DNA of 64,000 nt from Ilex aquifolium (Eukaryota > Streptophyta > Magnoliopsida > Aquifoliales > Aquifoliaceae), in NCBI GenBank assembly GCA_951799425.1, contig OX637409.1, positions 8,962,960 to 9,026,959 on the forward strand. Reading direction: 5' to 3'. A program made the translations under genes and the position numbers. Under the pieces are notes generated by a model. That model searched no databases. It saw nothing but the letters and a program-made list of their open reading frames with translations, and was not told where the DNA came from. Below are positions 10,018 through 20,672 of this stretch, in pieces (positions within the stretch are counted from its first letter, which is position 1; the number at the start of each line of letters is the position of its first letter).

Positions 10018-12238
10018 CTAAAAAATCAATGAAATGTTCAAACCGTCAAAACACATACAATGAACAACAGGTACATAAACGGGTAAACAAGATTTTTTCA
10101 CAATCGTCGCTATGTATCTATCCTCAGCAAAACTAATAATTGATATTAAAAGTAATCACACTCATAAAAACATTCATGATTGCACACACAAGAAACTACA
10201 TTAACATACACACCACATACGCAAATTAATATATACTTTTTAATATAGGTACACAACATATCATATATAATGAACAACACGATCAGTCAGATATATTATA
10301 CGAATATATATATCCATGAGATAGGTACATCATTATTTAATTGAGAAGAAGATACATATAAGCCATTATAGGTAGACAAGTGCATAAAATTTAACTGCTG
10401 CGATATAATTTATGTACCTACTAATCCATGCTTAGGATACACCACCAATATATTCTAAATTGCTTTGTTCATGAATTTGAATTCAAAATTGATACACAAA
10501 CTTTAGAAAATCCTCAATAACAATCCATAAATAGGAAATAAACTAAATTTTAGGCTGAAATCATATGATAAGGGAAAAATGGGTAACCAAAACACACTAA
10601 CTAGCCAACCGCCCTACGTTAGCGCCCACACAGGGACCATATACAATTTTTTAAAAATGTTGAAGGAATTTTTTATATATTAACAATCCGGCAGGATTAA
10701 AATTGTTTTATACATCAAATGAGGGACCCTAGCCTAATTATCTATAAAATTAAAAGCTACTAGGGGAGGGAGAAGAGGGAATCAATGTGCGGATTGAGGC
10801 AACCAAAATTCAATGGGATTTGCCAGCTTGTTTGCATTTATTTTGGTGTAGCATGGTCATCTCGCTACTTGGTTACGTTTCTTTATATTGATAACCATTT
10901 AAATAATGTGTTGGTTGAAATCTTGATTATTACACGGATTCCAGTTATGTGTGATCACTTATAAGCTTTGATTATTGACAGTGTTACGAAAACAGAGCGT
11001 CTTTTACGAAATTCAAATTTTAAAACTATGGTTAACTAATGAAACGTTGTTATTTGACAGTGTTATTTAATGCGTGAAGCGAACCAAAGTGAACAAGTCT
11101 CCTGAGGCCTAGACGAGAAGCAAGAGGTGAAGTGAGTGCTTCATCGAAGTGAAGCGAACAATAAAAATAAGCAAATATTTTGCATCTAAAACATCACAGA
11201 TGAAAATCTGGTCATTAGTACTCAACCATCACAGATGAAATCTTTTTTGTTACAAATAGGAAGCAACAACAAAAATTATATGGTTTTCTACTAAATCGAT
11301 CATTTTTTAGAGCATCAATTGAACTAAGCATAACAAAGCAATAAAATCAAACATGAGCAGTATAAAAAAAACCACAATTGAATCAATCTAAGCAACAAGT
11401 GCAAAAACCTAGCATAACAAAGCAGAAACTCAGTCATAACAAAGCAGAAAATCAGCATAAAAAAACATAAAATTAGTCTAAGCATAATTACATACAACAT
11501 CACATCAGAAACAAAGGGGGAGGTTCCAGCAAAACCAGAAACAGAATCAACATCACAGTAGAATCAGCAGAAAAAAAAATAGAAACAGAGTTAGTTTTCA
11601 CAATACTTCTAATATATCCTAATGAGTTAGTTTGAGTCTTTTGGTGTATGATGAGAATAAGTCAAATTAGAGTAATGTTTTGGAGCTTTTATTATGCTAA
11701 CTCAATTATTTGTGCTTTCGAGAGATATATAGATGAAAGAAACTTCACAATCTTGAATATTGTAAGATCTTTCACTTAAACCTCATAAGTTCAAATACAA
11801 GTTTAAAATTACATATTTTGTTGAATTTCAAATATATGGTAAACCCCTTTTAGCAAACACAAACATATTTTTGCAGTAATGTTATTTCGACTAAATTTAT
11901 TTTTAATTTTGTTGACCAAATTCATTGATGATGTTTGATTGACAATAAAACCAATATGTTACTAAGATTTAATGAGATTAGTGGATTGAATTAACAAATT
12001 TTGTCCAAATAACATTTTTTTAGGACCATTTTATGTATTACTTCAGGACCAAAGGTTGTCAATATATGAATTATGAAGATGAAGATGAAGATAATGAGGA
12101 GACATAAAATAATTGGAAATAGGCAATCAATAACTTTATGGTGTGTTTGGCAAGGTAAGATAAAAAGTAGAAGTGTTATACTTTCTATACTTCGAGGGAT
12201 GGATTTTTTCTTCTCTCCTTTATGTTTGGTAGGAAGGT
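10018..12238. other. No gene seen; probable 5' side of the MULE, then intergenic
   Basis: AT-rich sequence. The part up to about 10.7 kb may be the 5' flank and right terminus of the MULE, but no partner inverted repeat is in the window. From 11.0 to 11.6 kb there are A-rich runs and repeated AGCATAACAAAGCA-like words (about 11325-11480). No coding motif was found on either strand. Confidence 0.4.
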
Positions 12239-12247
12239 TTGACTTTT

Positions 12248-12999
12248 GGGTAAACTTCACTCACAACCCTAACATTTAGTTTTATTACACGAACACCCCC
12301 TTATATTTCAAAAATAACATTGAGACCCCTTGACGTTTAAACTCTTATAATAATCAGACCTCTTATACCTGACATATGTTAGGGAGACTAATAGTTATAG
12401 ATGATGTCATCAAAAAAATTTGAGAATACCAAAAATACCCCTTGTGTAGTAATTTCAACAATTAATTAAACAATCAGTTAGAATTACAAAATTCTAATTT
12501 TGGGATTATCCAATATTGTATCATTAGTAATTGCTCATGCTTGAGGCATGGAATAACATAAAAAAAATCGCTAGTTAGAAGAAAAAAATCCAATTTGATT
12601 GAATTCTCAAGTTCTTCAGTAGACACCTTAACAGTGAGTAAAACCAATGGAAATGAACTACTTTCCCATTAGGGTAGTTAATGTAATTGATTAAATTCAT
12701 TCAAATTTAGTGGCAGAATTAAGGGTTTGATATTTTAGGGGTAGGATTGTCTTCTCACTTTATATTTTTGGGGTAAATTTATTTTAAAATTTAGTGTTAT
12801 CATACAGTGACATTTTTGGAAATATATAACTTTTTTTAATTGATGTCATTTTCTTTTGTTTGTGTTATTGGTGATTGTTAGGGAAAGGGGGTCTGTTTGT
12901 TATGATTTGTAAAACTCAAGGGATTGGCGTGTAATTTTAAAAATATAAGGGGTCACTATGTTATTTTACCAAAAATCAAGGGGTGTGAGAAATTTACCA
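12248..12999. mobile_element. MITE-like TIR element, probably MULE-derived
   Basis: The two ends are imperfect inverted repeats starting gGGTAAAcTTC... and (reverse complement) tGGTAAATTTC.... Both then have a C-rich/T-rich ladder with TTACAC and ACCCCTTATATTT words extending more than 100 bp inward. The flanking 9-mers ttgactttt (12239-12247) and atgcctttt (13000-13008) agree at 7 of 9 positions, as expected for an old Mutator-type target duplication. The element is about 750 bp with no coding capacity. The alternative is that the left end pairs with the very similar TIR ending at 14937, with this right end belonging to a nested copy. Confidence 0.5.
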
Positions 13000-13008
13000 A
13001 TGCCTTTT

Positions 13009-13916
13009 TCTAAAGCTGCACTAAGAGAGAATTAGGGGCTGCATATATAGGGAATATTCTACACCAATCAAGGCATTGGATTGACGTGCAAGTGGTCATT
13101 ACAAACAAAGAGTAACCGGCGAGAAAAGTAAAATTTCATAGGTGAGTTTCGGCCATTGTATCAAAGTTTGAAAATTTTAGATAAATTTGAATCATAAAAA
13201 GCAAACACCATTTTTATATCTTTGGAGGATTTAAAATCTTTTGTACTTTATTGAGATTAACTAACATTGTATCATTTAATTGAAAATTTTTTTATTACAT
13301 TAAATGATGAATTATTTGATTTTAGTGACAATTTAAAAGTAAATTAAATATAAAGTGAATTTAGGATAAACTTTGGTCAAAATCCCCTTCTGTCAGCTAC
13401 ATCTTTCCCCTCCGATCTTAACTTTGGTCAAAATTTCCTTCCTTCAGCTACACATTTCCCCTCTATAACAGCACCACCATTGCACTGCACGTCGCTGCCA
13501 CTATAATGCACGCCATTACAACATATGCCAGTACCACTGCAATGCACGCACCACTAATGCACCAACACCACTACACAACCCAAACCACCTCCACAAAACC
13601 CATCATCTAGCACCACCAACCACCATCTCTATTCATCACTGAGAGAAAGATAGAGAGAGGAAAGATATGAGATGAAGAGTACTAAGACCAAACCCATCAT
13701 CAACCACCACATTTGTTCATCGCTGTAACAAAGAGAGAGAGAGAGAGAAGATTTGAGGGGATGATCGTAAACCCTAACAACCCCTTTCTTCTCCAAAACG
13801 CTACCACCACTTTACCAACATCACCTTTATCGCCACCACCACTCCATTAGCAACAATCACCACCACCACCGACAAGGTGGTAGGGGTGGCGGGGGTATGT
13901 CTATTTTGTGTGTGTA

Positions 13917-13959
<43 letters not shown>

Positions 13960-14017
13960 AAGAGAGAGAAAGAGGGAAATAGAAAGATAGGGGAGATTGC
14001 TAGGGTTTGGGATTGGG
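13009..14017. other. Intergenic with simple repeats
   Basis: This holds a partial tandem duplication of about 60 bp around the phrase aactttggtcaaaat (about 13371-13460), then CCA/CAC-rich tracts (13480-13870), TG/GT tracts (13905-13930) and a (GA)n microsatellite. The frames that run through it are low complexity and not convincing genes. Confidence 0.5.
13928..13980. repeat. (GA)n microsatellite
   Basis: A near-perfect GA dinucleotide run follows a GT run. A shorter GA run lies at about 13732-13748. Confidence 0.9.
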
Positions 14018-14025
14018 GGTGGGAT

Positions 14026-14687
14026 TAGGGATGACAATGGACCAAGAACAAATGGGGATTCGTCCAAACTTGTTCTATTTTAACAGGAGATGGACCATAC
14101 GTATTGGACGGTAGACATATACGGGGATACTCATATAAACCCGTGCGGGGATGGATTAAAACTTATCCCTGCCATATACCTGCATCTACTAGCTAAATTC
14201 GTTAGATTTACATATAGTTATATATATATATATATATAGGAAAGCTAGATTGAAGACAAGTTTCTACATTCCATGAAGCCTATTTAGGTTAGATCTTTAT
14301 TGCTCTTGTTATGATATTTTTTAGAATGTTTTTATTATGAATTATGTTGGATTATGTTTGTAGACTAGCTTTTAATCTTATTAATACTATTGTTATTGCT
14401 TTTTTGCTCAATTATTCAAGGATTATGTTGTTGACTTATTTCTTTATTTTTTGTTTGATCATATCATGTGATACAGGCGTATAGGGATACAACTTGTACT
14501 TTAATTATTATAATTTTTTTCTTAATATCACAGAAATTAATTGTATTGGGCATGGGCGGGGGCTGGGGCCGGGATTAGAATTTACCCATTGGGTGGGGAT
14601 GGGGATTAAAATTTTCCTCGTCAACGGGGGTGGACTGAGGGTGCATACTAGTTCCCCCTCCCTCGCCTCGGTCCACTGCCATCCTTA
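14026..14687. mobile_element. Non-autonomous hAT-like element with 8-bp TSD
   Basis: The terminal inverted repeats are TAGGGATGACAATGGACC at the left and, reverse-complemented, TAAGGATGGCAGTGGACC at the right. The perfect 8-bp target duplication ggtgggat lies at 14018-14025 and 14688-14695. An 8-bp duplication and TA/CA-GGG termini are typical of the hAT superfamily. It is 662 bp long and has no transposase. A (TA)n run lies at about 14219-14238. Confidence 0.8.
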
Positions 14688-14819
14688 GGTGGGATGGGGG
14701 ATTTAGAGGAAGAAAGGGTAGAGAGAGGCGACTAAAAAATGGATCACTCAAGATATGGTTATATTATTGGGTCAGAAAATGGGTTTGAGTAATTAGAGGA
14801 TAAAATGGTATTTTTATCT

Positions 14820-14937
14820 AAATTGTTAGTGGCATCCAACGTTTAGGGTCTCAGTGTTATTTTTGAAATATGAGGGGGCGTTCGTGTAATAAAAACAAAT
14901 ATCTGGGGGTGTAAGTAAAATTTACCCTTAATATTTT
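14820..14937. repeat. Orphan terminal repeat matching the 12248 TIR
   Basis: Reverse-complemented, this stretch starts GGGTAAATTTTACTTACACCC and continues with TTATTACACGAACGCCCCC and a TTTCAAAAATAACA word. It is closer to the left end at 12248 than that end's own partner at 12999. It is either the right end of a larger (2.7-kb) element starting at 12248 or the remnant of another copy. The flanking 9-mer matches the 12239-12247 flank at 6 of 9 positions. Confidence 0.55.
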
Positions 14938-16003
14938 TGTGTGTAGTAAAATAGAAAAGTGAAAAGATGGAAAAAAATATTACATGTATATTTTACCACT
15001 GTGTCTATATATAATATTGATGTATACATAATATGTAATAGATAAATAAAAAATATACATATATTAACAGATATAAAAATAAATAACATACATTTCAACA
15101 CATATAATTAATATAAATTGTTCTTTTTCTCCCATTTTTGGTGGGATAAATTTTGGAGAGTTGGAAGAAATGTTAATCCATCGACTTTTTCATGCTTCTT
15201 ATGTTCCTTCCTTACCAAACATAATATTTTATCTATCCTTTCAATTTTCTATCATTCTTTTTTTTTTTTTTCATTATACCAAAGTATATTAAACTATATC
15301 GGTGCCAGAAGTTGCCATACCTATATTCCCTCTATCTGTTGGCTAATTAGGTCATAGAGAAGTATATGGTTTACAAAATTATATTTGTGTACTGTGTACA
15401 GGCAATGACAGCCATTCATCACTCTTGACAAACACAACATTTTGATGGCAATGAATCTTTAAATTAGTTGACATTAAAGCACACCAAAGCCCCATTAAAA
15501 AACTACAGAATAGTTAGGTGTCCACTTGGTCGACGCATGTGGATTGGAATCATTCTATATTTTTTGTCCACTTAAGAATTGAAATTATTGCACAACGATC
15601 CATTCTCCAGAACAGATCATCCAGGATTACGTGCAAAATAAAACTGCATATATCGACTCCATTGAACTTTTTCAAACTCCACAAAAACACGCGAGTCTCT
15701 CGTGCACTTTACCTCAACTTGAAGGTGTTAAAAGTATACTTTCGTTGAGTACAAATTGCTCTCTCTTTCCCTCTTCTTATGATTTTCGTGGGACAAACAG
15801 ATTGTCTCCTTATTGAAAATGAGATTTTCGAATCTGCTAGCATTGCATGCCGCCAAAAAAAAAAACACAAAAAGGAAAAGTAATGATGTAAATTTATCTA
15901 CAAAACCAATCACCCCACGTATGATTGGGAAAAAAGTATGGATTCCATGTTATCCTCAGGCTCAGACTCAGTGTCCAATTCCGGCACCGGAAAAAAAAAA
16001 TCA
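14938..16003. other. Intergenic, no gene seen
   Basis: AT-rich sequence with no convincing coding signal. The part next to 16003 is likely the 3' UTR and downstream flank of the minus-strand DUF4228 gene. Confidence 0.5.
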
Positions 16004-16450
16004 TCAGTGTTCTGAAATGCTTTCAAGATGTGGCTGCCATACCCCAATCCGTCTGCTCCGGCGATCCCGACGTGACGACTTCTTTTCCGACATAATATCG
16101 GACAAGTGACTATTAGAATCGGGTTCGTTAGAGCTGCACTTCTTACTCCTTTTGGAGGACTTTTTAAGGTTTCGACTTTTCTTCTTTTCCGGCAGCGATG
16201 ATGCCGGAATCAAGAAGTATATGCTTCCTCGTTTGAGCTTCGACTCAGGCGACAGTATCAGGATCCGTCGGACCATCCCCTGAGAGCAGGGTTTGGTCAA
16301 AACATGGTTAGGGTTGTTGTTGAGGACCTCACAGGCCGTGACTGGACGTGTTATTTCTTCTACGTAGCCATTCAAGTGGACTATACGGATCAAGTCTAGG
16401 GCTCCACAGGGAAGAAAACAAGCCAAACAACACCTTAGCGTGTTGCCCAT
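16004..16450 (-). CDS. DUF4228 (PADRE) domain protein
   Basis: The 148-residue protein begins MGNTLRCCLACFLPCG, an N-myristoylation signal (Gly2) followed by Cys residues suited to palmitoylation, so membrane attachment is likely. The next part has the family hallmarks: DLIRIVHLNGYVEEITRP, a helix with EVLNNNPNHVL, then CSQGMVRRILILSPESKLKRGSIYFLIP. The C-terminal half (about residues 88-148) is Lys/Ser/Arg-rich and probably disordered, ending in GVWQPHLESISEH, a conserved tail motif of this family. These proteins are plant-specific and often respond to pathogen and abiotic stress, but the biochemical role is not established. The start is the only Met that gives the MGN motif. The gene looks complete and uninterrupted, with a TATA box about 95 bp upstream. 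Confidence 0.88.
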   Translation of the reverse strand: MGNTLRCCLACFLPCGALDLIRIVHLNGYVEEITRPVTACEVLNNNPNHVLTKPCSQGMVRRILILSPESKLKRGSIYFLIPASSLPEKKKSRNLKKSSKRSKKCSSNEPDSNSHLSDIMSEKKSSRRDRRSRRIGVWQPHLESISEH

Positions 16451-16542
16451 CTTTCTGAAGAGCCTCTCTCTCTCTCAAATTTTTTTTCTCTCTCTGCAGG
16501 GACGTTGAGATGTGAATGTGAGTATGGGTGGAGAGGACAATG

Positions 16543-16549
16543 TTATATA
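16543..16549 (-). promoter_or_regulatory. Probable TATA box of the DUF4228 gene
   Basis: On the minus strand TATATAA lies about 95 bp upstream of the ATG. It is followed by a leader rich in CT runs (rc of gaga runs at 16465-16495), a common plant 5' UTR composition. Confidence 0.55.
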
Positions 16550-16565
16550 CGAGAAAAATGAACAA

Positions 16566-17776
16566 CCGTACTCAAATGAACAAACGTATTTGTAGGTATT
16601 ATTTTGCGTTCAAAATGACTATTGTACCATAGCAAATGATTTTGGGTTTTCCATATTGCCCCCGAGTGACTTTCCTTCTGAACATATTTAGTTTAAGTCA
16701 TGATAATAAACTAAGGAGGTCGGAGTGATGAACGAGATTAACAACTCCACCCCCCCCCCCCTCGCTACCCTAGCATCTCCCTCCACTCTCACATTCACAT
16801 TTACTCAAGTCACTTCCATCTCATCACGCATTATGAAAAAAGTAGGGATTAACCATTTATGAAAAAAAATAAGAAGTGGAAAAGGGCAAACATCTAATTA
16901 TTTTGTTTTAAAAAGTTCAAATAATGACTGACAAATTCAAGAATTAAACTACTGGGAAGAAATATTTCCAAAATATCCCTGTTATAATTTGATTGTTTTG
17001 TGGGTATATCTAGATGCGTGGATGATTTGGTTCAAAAGAAGAAAAAAAAAAGATGGATAATTAAGATTTCTAAAAGCGTCCAGAGGGTCGTTTTGGGAAA
17101 TTAAGGACTATAGAGTTTTATTGACGTTTGACCTATTGTTTGCATGTGCTTAGGTACAAATCCAACTGTTGTCGTTTCTGCAGGTCTCACAACATGGAGC
17201 CCACCACGAGTAATCTCTAAATAATAAATATAGGCACAACTGCGCCGGAAGGGACGAAAAGCTCAATTTAACAATGGGCGTAGACCCGTAAATAGAGATT
17301 AGGTACGGATGTCCTCGGATATCTAAATATTTCTTACTTAACCACAAAAACAAAATGCATGATTGTCTATTTACAAGTAGACGAGGTGGCCTCCTGTTGA
17401 ACATCTCGTCTTGAACCCAATTAGATCTTCAATCAAAATATCGAATGCATAGATATAAATTTTTAGAATTTACGAAAAAAATTCATCTTGATTTAAATTC
17501 CGACAGCACTAGGATTAGAGTCTCTATTTTTTTTTTTTAACTCAACGTAAATCCATCTTGAATTTACTAAAATCTGAAGTTTTATATAAATATGTTGTGT
17601 TTCAAAAATTCAAGATCAATTTGAATTTCAAATCAAGTTGTATAATCTTAGAATTAAATTAGAATTTTAATTTGAGAATTGAATTGACAACATTTCGATT
17701 GATATGTTCAGACTAAAGTTCCCATTCGAATTACTTTCAAATTGAGGATTCATCAATTAAATATAGTCTGAATTGA
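16566..17776. other. Intergenic, no gene seen
   Basis: Upstream flank of the DUF4228 gene with a poly(C) run near 16750. No motif was seen in the short frames. It ends at the target site of the gypsy element. Confidence 0.5.
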
Positions 17777-17781
17777 ATTGT

Positions 17782-18509
17782 TGTATGGGAGATTTCCTAC
17801 AATGTGTTGAGATAGCGACCCTTACGATAAATTCGATGGATGATCCTGACAGGAATAACTAAGTCAGGAAAGGGGGCGGATGTACACCCAACTTATCCCA
17901 TCCGACGATTAAGTCAGTCGGCGTTCGAGTTTGGATAAAATGTACAGTGCAAAGTTATTATTGCTTGCGTACCTGAGTTTTGTTTCTATAGGGTATTTAT
18001 ACCTAGGATTATAATGATGTCTTTCTCATTTGGATTCCAATCCTAATCTTTAGTAGTCTGTGGTCATCGCCTAGCATAATAAGTGTTATTCTGTCACACC
18101 TCATTAATGTTGGGTGATTGAATGTCTGCTTTGCATTCTAAAATGGGCCGAGCATTTATGATTCTATCCCCGACCATCGCGTGTTCTACGTAGATGTCCG
18201 TGACCTACTGTCGTACATTTATGAGTGTTCATGGGATACCCCGAGGGCCATCCATCAGTCATGATGGCCATGCCCCTTGACAGGTGTTCTCGGGCCCTTC
18301 GTGGAGTAGATAGTCAATGATGACCAGTCACGTCACTGCACTGCTCGAGGCTTACATATCGATGTCATTTAATACTTGGCATTGATCATGCCTCTCGGTC
18401 CTGGGCACTCCAATCTCTCGGTCTCAGCTACCATGGGAATCCCATGCGTCTCAACACTATTAGTGGTCACATGTCAGTCTCTAGTTGGATGGCCGCCAAC
18501 GTCCCATCA
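17782..18509 (-). repeat. 3' LTR of gypsy element 1
   Basis: This 728-bp copy is alignable over its whole length with 28805-29543. Read on the minus strand it starts TGATGGGACG. Next to it at 18510-18532 (minus strand) is the purine-rich GGAGGCTAGGGGGCATT polypurine tract. Confidence 0.85.
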
Positions 18510-18532
18510 AATGCCCCCTAGCCTCCATTTTC
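18510..18532 (-). other. Polypurine tract of element 1
   Basis: The minus-strand sequence GGAGGCTAGGGGGCATT abuts the 3' LTR. This is the expected plus-strand priming site for reverse transcription. Confidence 0.65.
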
Positions 18533-18684
18533 TTTGCGTCATGGGACAGGTGTCACGAGGAGAATGGAGGCTTATTATGCACACGTCTATTTTTTGGGGG
18601 CTGTTACTCGCACGTTTGCCGCACATTTTTTAATTTTGATTAATGACTCCTACTTTTTCGGCAACTGCTCCCACTTTCGAATAA

Positions 18685-18693
18685 TATAAATAG
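18685..18693 (+). promoter_or_regulatory. TATA box for the antisense ORF of element 1
   Basis: TATAAATAG lies on the plus strand, opposite to the element. It is about 175 bp inside the 3' LTR border and upstream of the antisense coding remnants. Tat-lineage elements are known to carry an antisense ORF in this position. The TATA box is seen directly, but its use is inferred. Confidence 0.45.
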
Positions 18694-18708
18694 AGGAGGG
18701 ATCAGAAC

Positions 18709-20290
18709 GTGAGAGACTCCTCTGACGATTGCTTTCTTTGCGTTGTTTGGTTTCCGGAGTGGTTCTTCAGCAGAAGTAGGCTAGCTGTAAAACCTATAAG
18801 TACTCTTCGTCCAACGATCTTTATAATCTTCCTTCTCTTTTCTTTCTTTTATCCTTTGTACAACATCCAAGGGCTAGGGAATGTAGAACTAGAGCCCCAA
18901 GGGTCGATAGACCTAGAAAAGAGGGGAAGCTTTAAAAACCCCAAGTGACCGAGTCCATTTTAAATGACTTTAGGTCCCCAAGATCTTTTTCTGTTATGAT
19001 ATGAAGATAGCCAGCAACCAGAAATACTATCTTAAATCCCGGGATCCCTCTATGTACTTAGTGACTCATATTCATGAATCGGATAAAGGTTACAGCCGAG
19101 ATCTCATCATGGTTGGTGGAAGATAGGAGACATGTGATGGACCCGAGTATGAAGCCCTCTACTGCCCCAAGGAAATGAGGGTTCCAGGTGCGTCAGTTTT
19201 TGTCGAGTCATCCCCATCACGCTCGAGAGAAATATCATGTGCTAATCTTCTTATCATTTGCCTTTATTACATAAGGTTTCAAGAGGGACGCCGTACAGCC
19301 ATTTTGATCCTCAGTCACCTTTGAGGACATTCTAAAAGTGTGGTCGTACTAGCAAGAGACCCATTTACGCGGGCTGCTTACGTATTGCTAAGGTATAGGC
19401 CGAGCTATACTCAATTTTCCCAAGTTCCTGAGTCCTTTGATCCTTCTGTCTGGCTAGATCATTCCAAAGAGGAAGAAGCCAACTTAGAGGGCGACCCTAA
19501 TCGAGACACCAAGGCCACCCCTTCTGCCTCCGACTCCCCAGCTCCTTCAAATTCTAAGATGTTGCATTTTCCCCAGATCATCGCCAAGGGCCTAGAGACC
19601 GCCGCAGCGCCCTAGAGGCAGCCGCCTCTGGATTGGGCGGGACCTCTAGGACTGAAGTCCCCACCACCTCTCAACAAAGACTCCTTCAGTAACAATAAAG
19701 ACAACAGCAACAACAGAGACATCAGCAAAAACGGCAACCCTAAAACATAGAAAGTATGGTCGTTCACTTTAACGCCGATATGGTCGTCCATTATGACTAC
19801 TCCAAAAACCGTCTCCTCCAAGGGGTGATCCAACATAATCTGGTGGTAAGCTAAAGTTTAGTTTGGATACTGCCTCTTTGCTCGTCATTTTTCTTTCTTT
19901 TCTCTACACCTTATTTCTGGCATTCCTTTCAAGCATATCAACAAATGGAGGTCATCATTGACCGCTTTTGGGACTATTGGACTAATGTCGACCAGGCCAA
20001 GTTCAAACTTGCTAAGAAGGACCACCACATCAGCCAAGTGGAGAAGATAGTGGCTGATCAAGTGAAGCACATTGGCAACCTTATCCAACGTGCCGAATGC
20101 CACTCATCCGAATTGGAGAAGATTCAAGCTACAGAGGCCAATGAAGAAAGAAGGATGAATGAGGTGGAGCTCAACGTCTCGGAGGTGGAGGCCAAATTGT
20201 AGGAGGCTGAGGCTAATTGTGCATCCTTGACTTCTAAACTCCGAGCTTTTCTCGAGGCACCCCTATGTTCCCTAGCAGATGGTTAGTGAG
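18709..20290 (+). pseudogene. Antisense ORF (aORF) relic of gypsy element 1
   Basis: On the strand opposite to gag-pol, separate open blocks occur. One at 19340-19615 is acidic and Pro/Ser-rich. Another at 19945-20202, about 86 codons, is a charged coiled coil with QVEKIVADQVKHIGNLIQRA and SSELEKIQATEANEERRM. The latter continues past a stop to about 20285. A GTAAGC at 19850 and a polypyrimidine-AG at about 19937 look like intron borders between a short exon (about 19755-19849) and the coiled-coil block, but the frames do not join cleanly, so this is tentative. Additional antisense ORFs between integrase and the 3' LTR are described for Tat-lineage elements, and their function is unknown. Confidence 0.5.
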
Positions 20291-20672
20291 GTCGCGACTG
20301 TTGGGAAGGTCAGCAAGACATAAATGTGGATGGTCAGCAAGTGGCAGCGAATAACTTGGCGGGGAGGTAGGAGTTGCCAATGACCCAATCCCGCTAAGTG
20401 ATGGGGACTAGGATGACAATGCGATGTCTCCCTTCTAGCTTCCTTCTCCTGTACTTCCTATTCATCCCAGAGACCCAATTTTTCTTGACACCCCTGATGT
20501 CATCCTGAATCTGAACGAGTTCGGGAGATTAATGATCCGTTCTCTGACTTCAGGGACAAAAGGGGCGCTGGAGAGGAAGCGAGGTGGTGTTGGCGATGGC
20601 GATGGCCAAGGAGATGGCGCCGAGAATTGAAAACTTCTGACTCCGGTAGGGATGAGTTCTTTTTGGTCTATC

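Noticed and set aside
13801-14067. Ser/Leu-rich minus-strand frame
   Set aside because: It reads through the GA and GT microsatellites.
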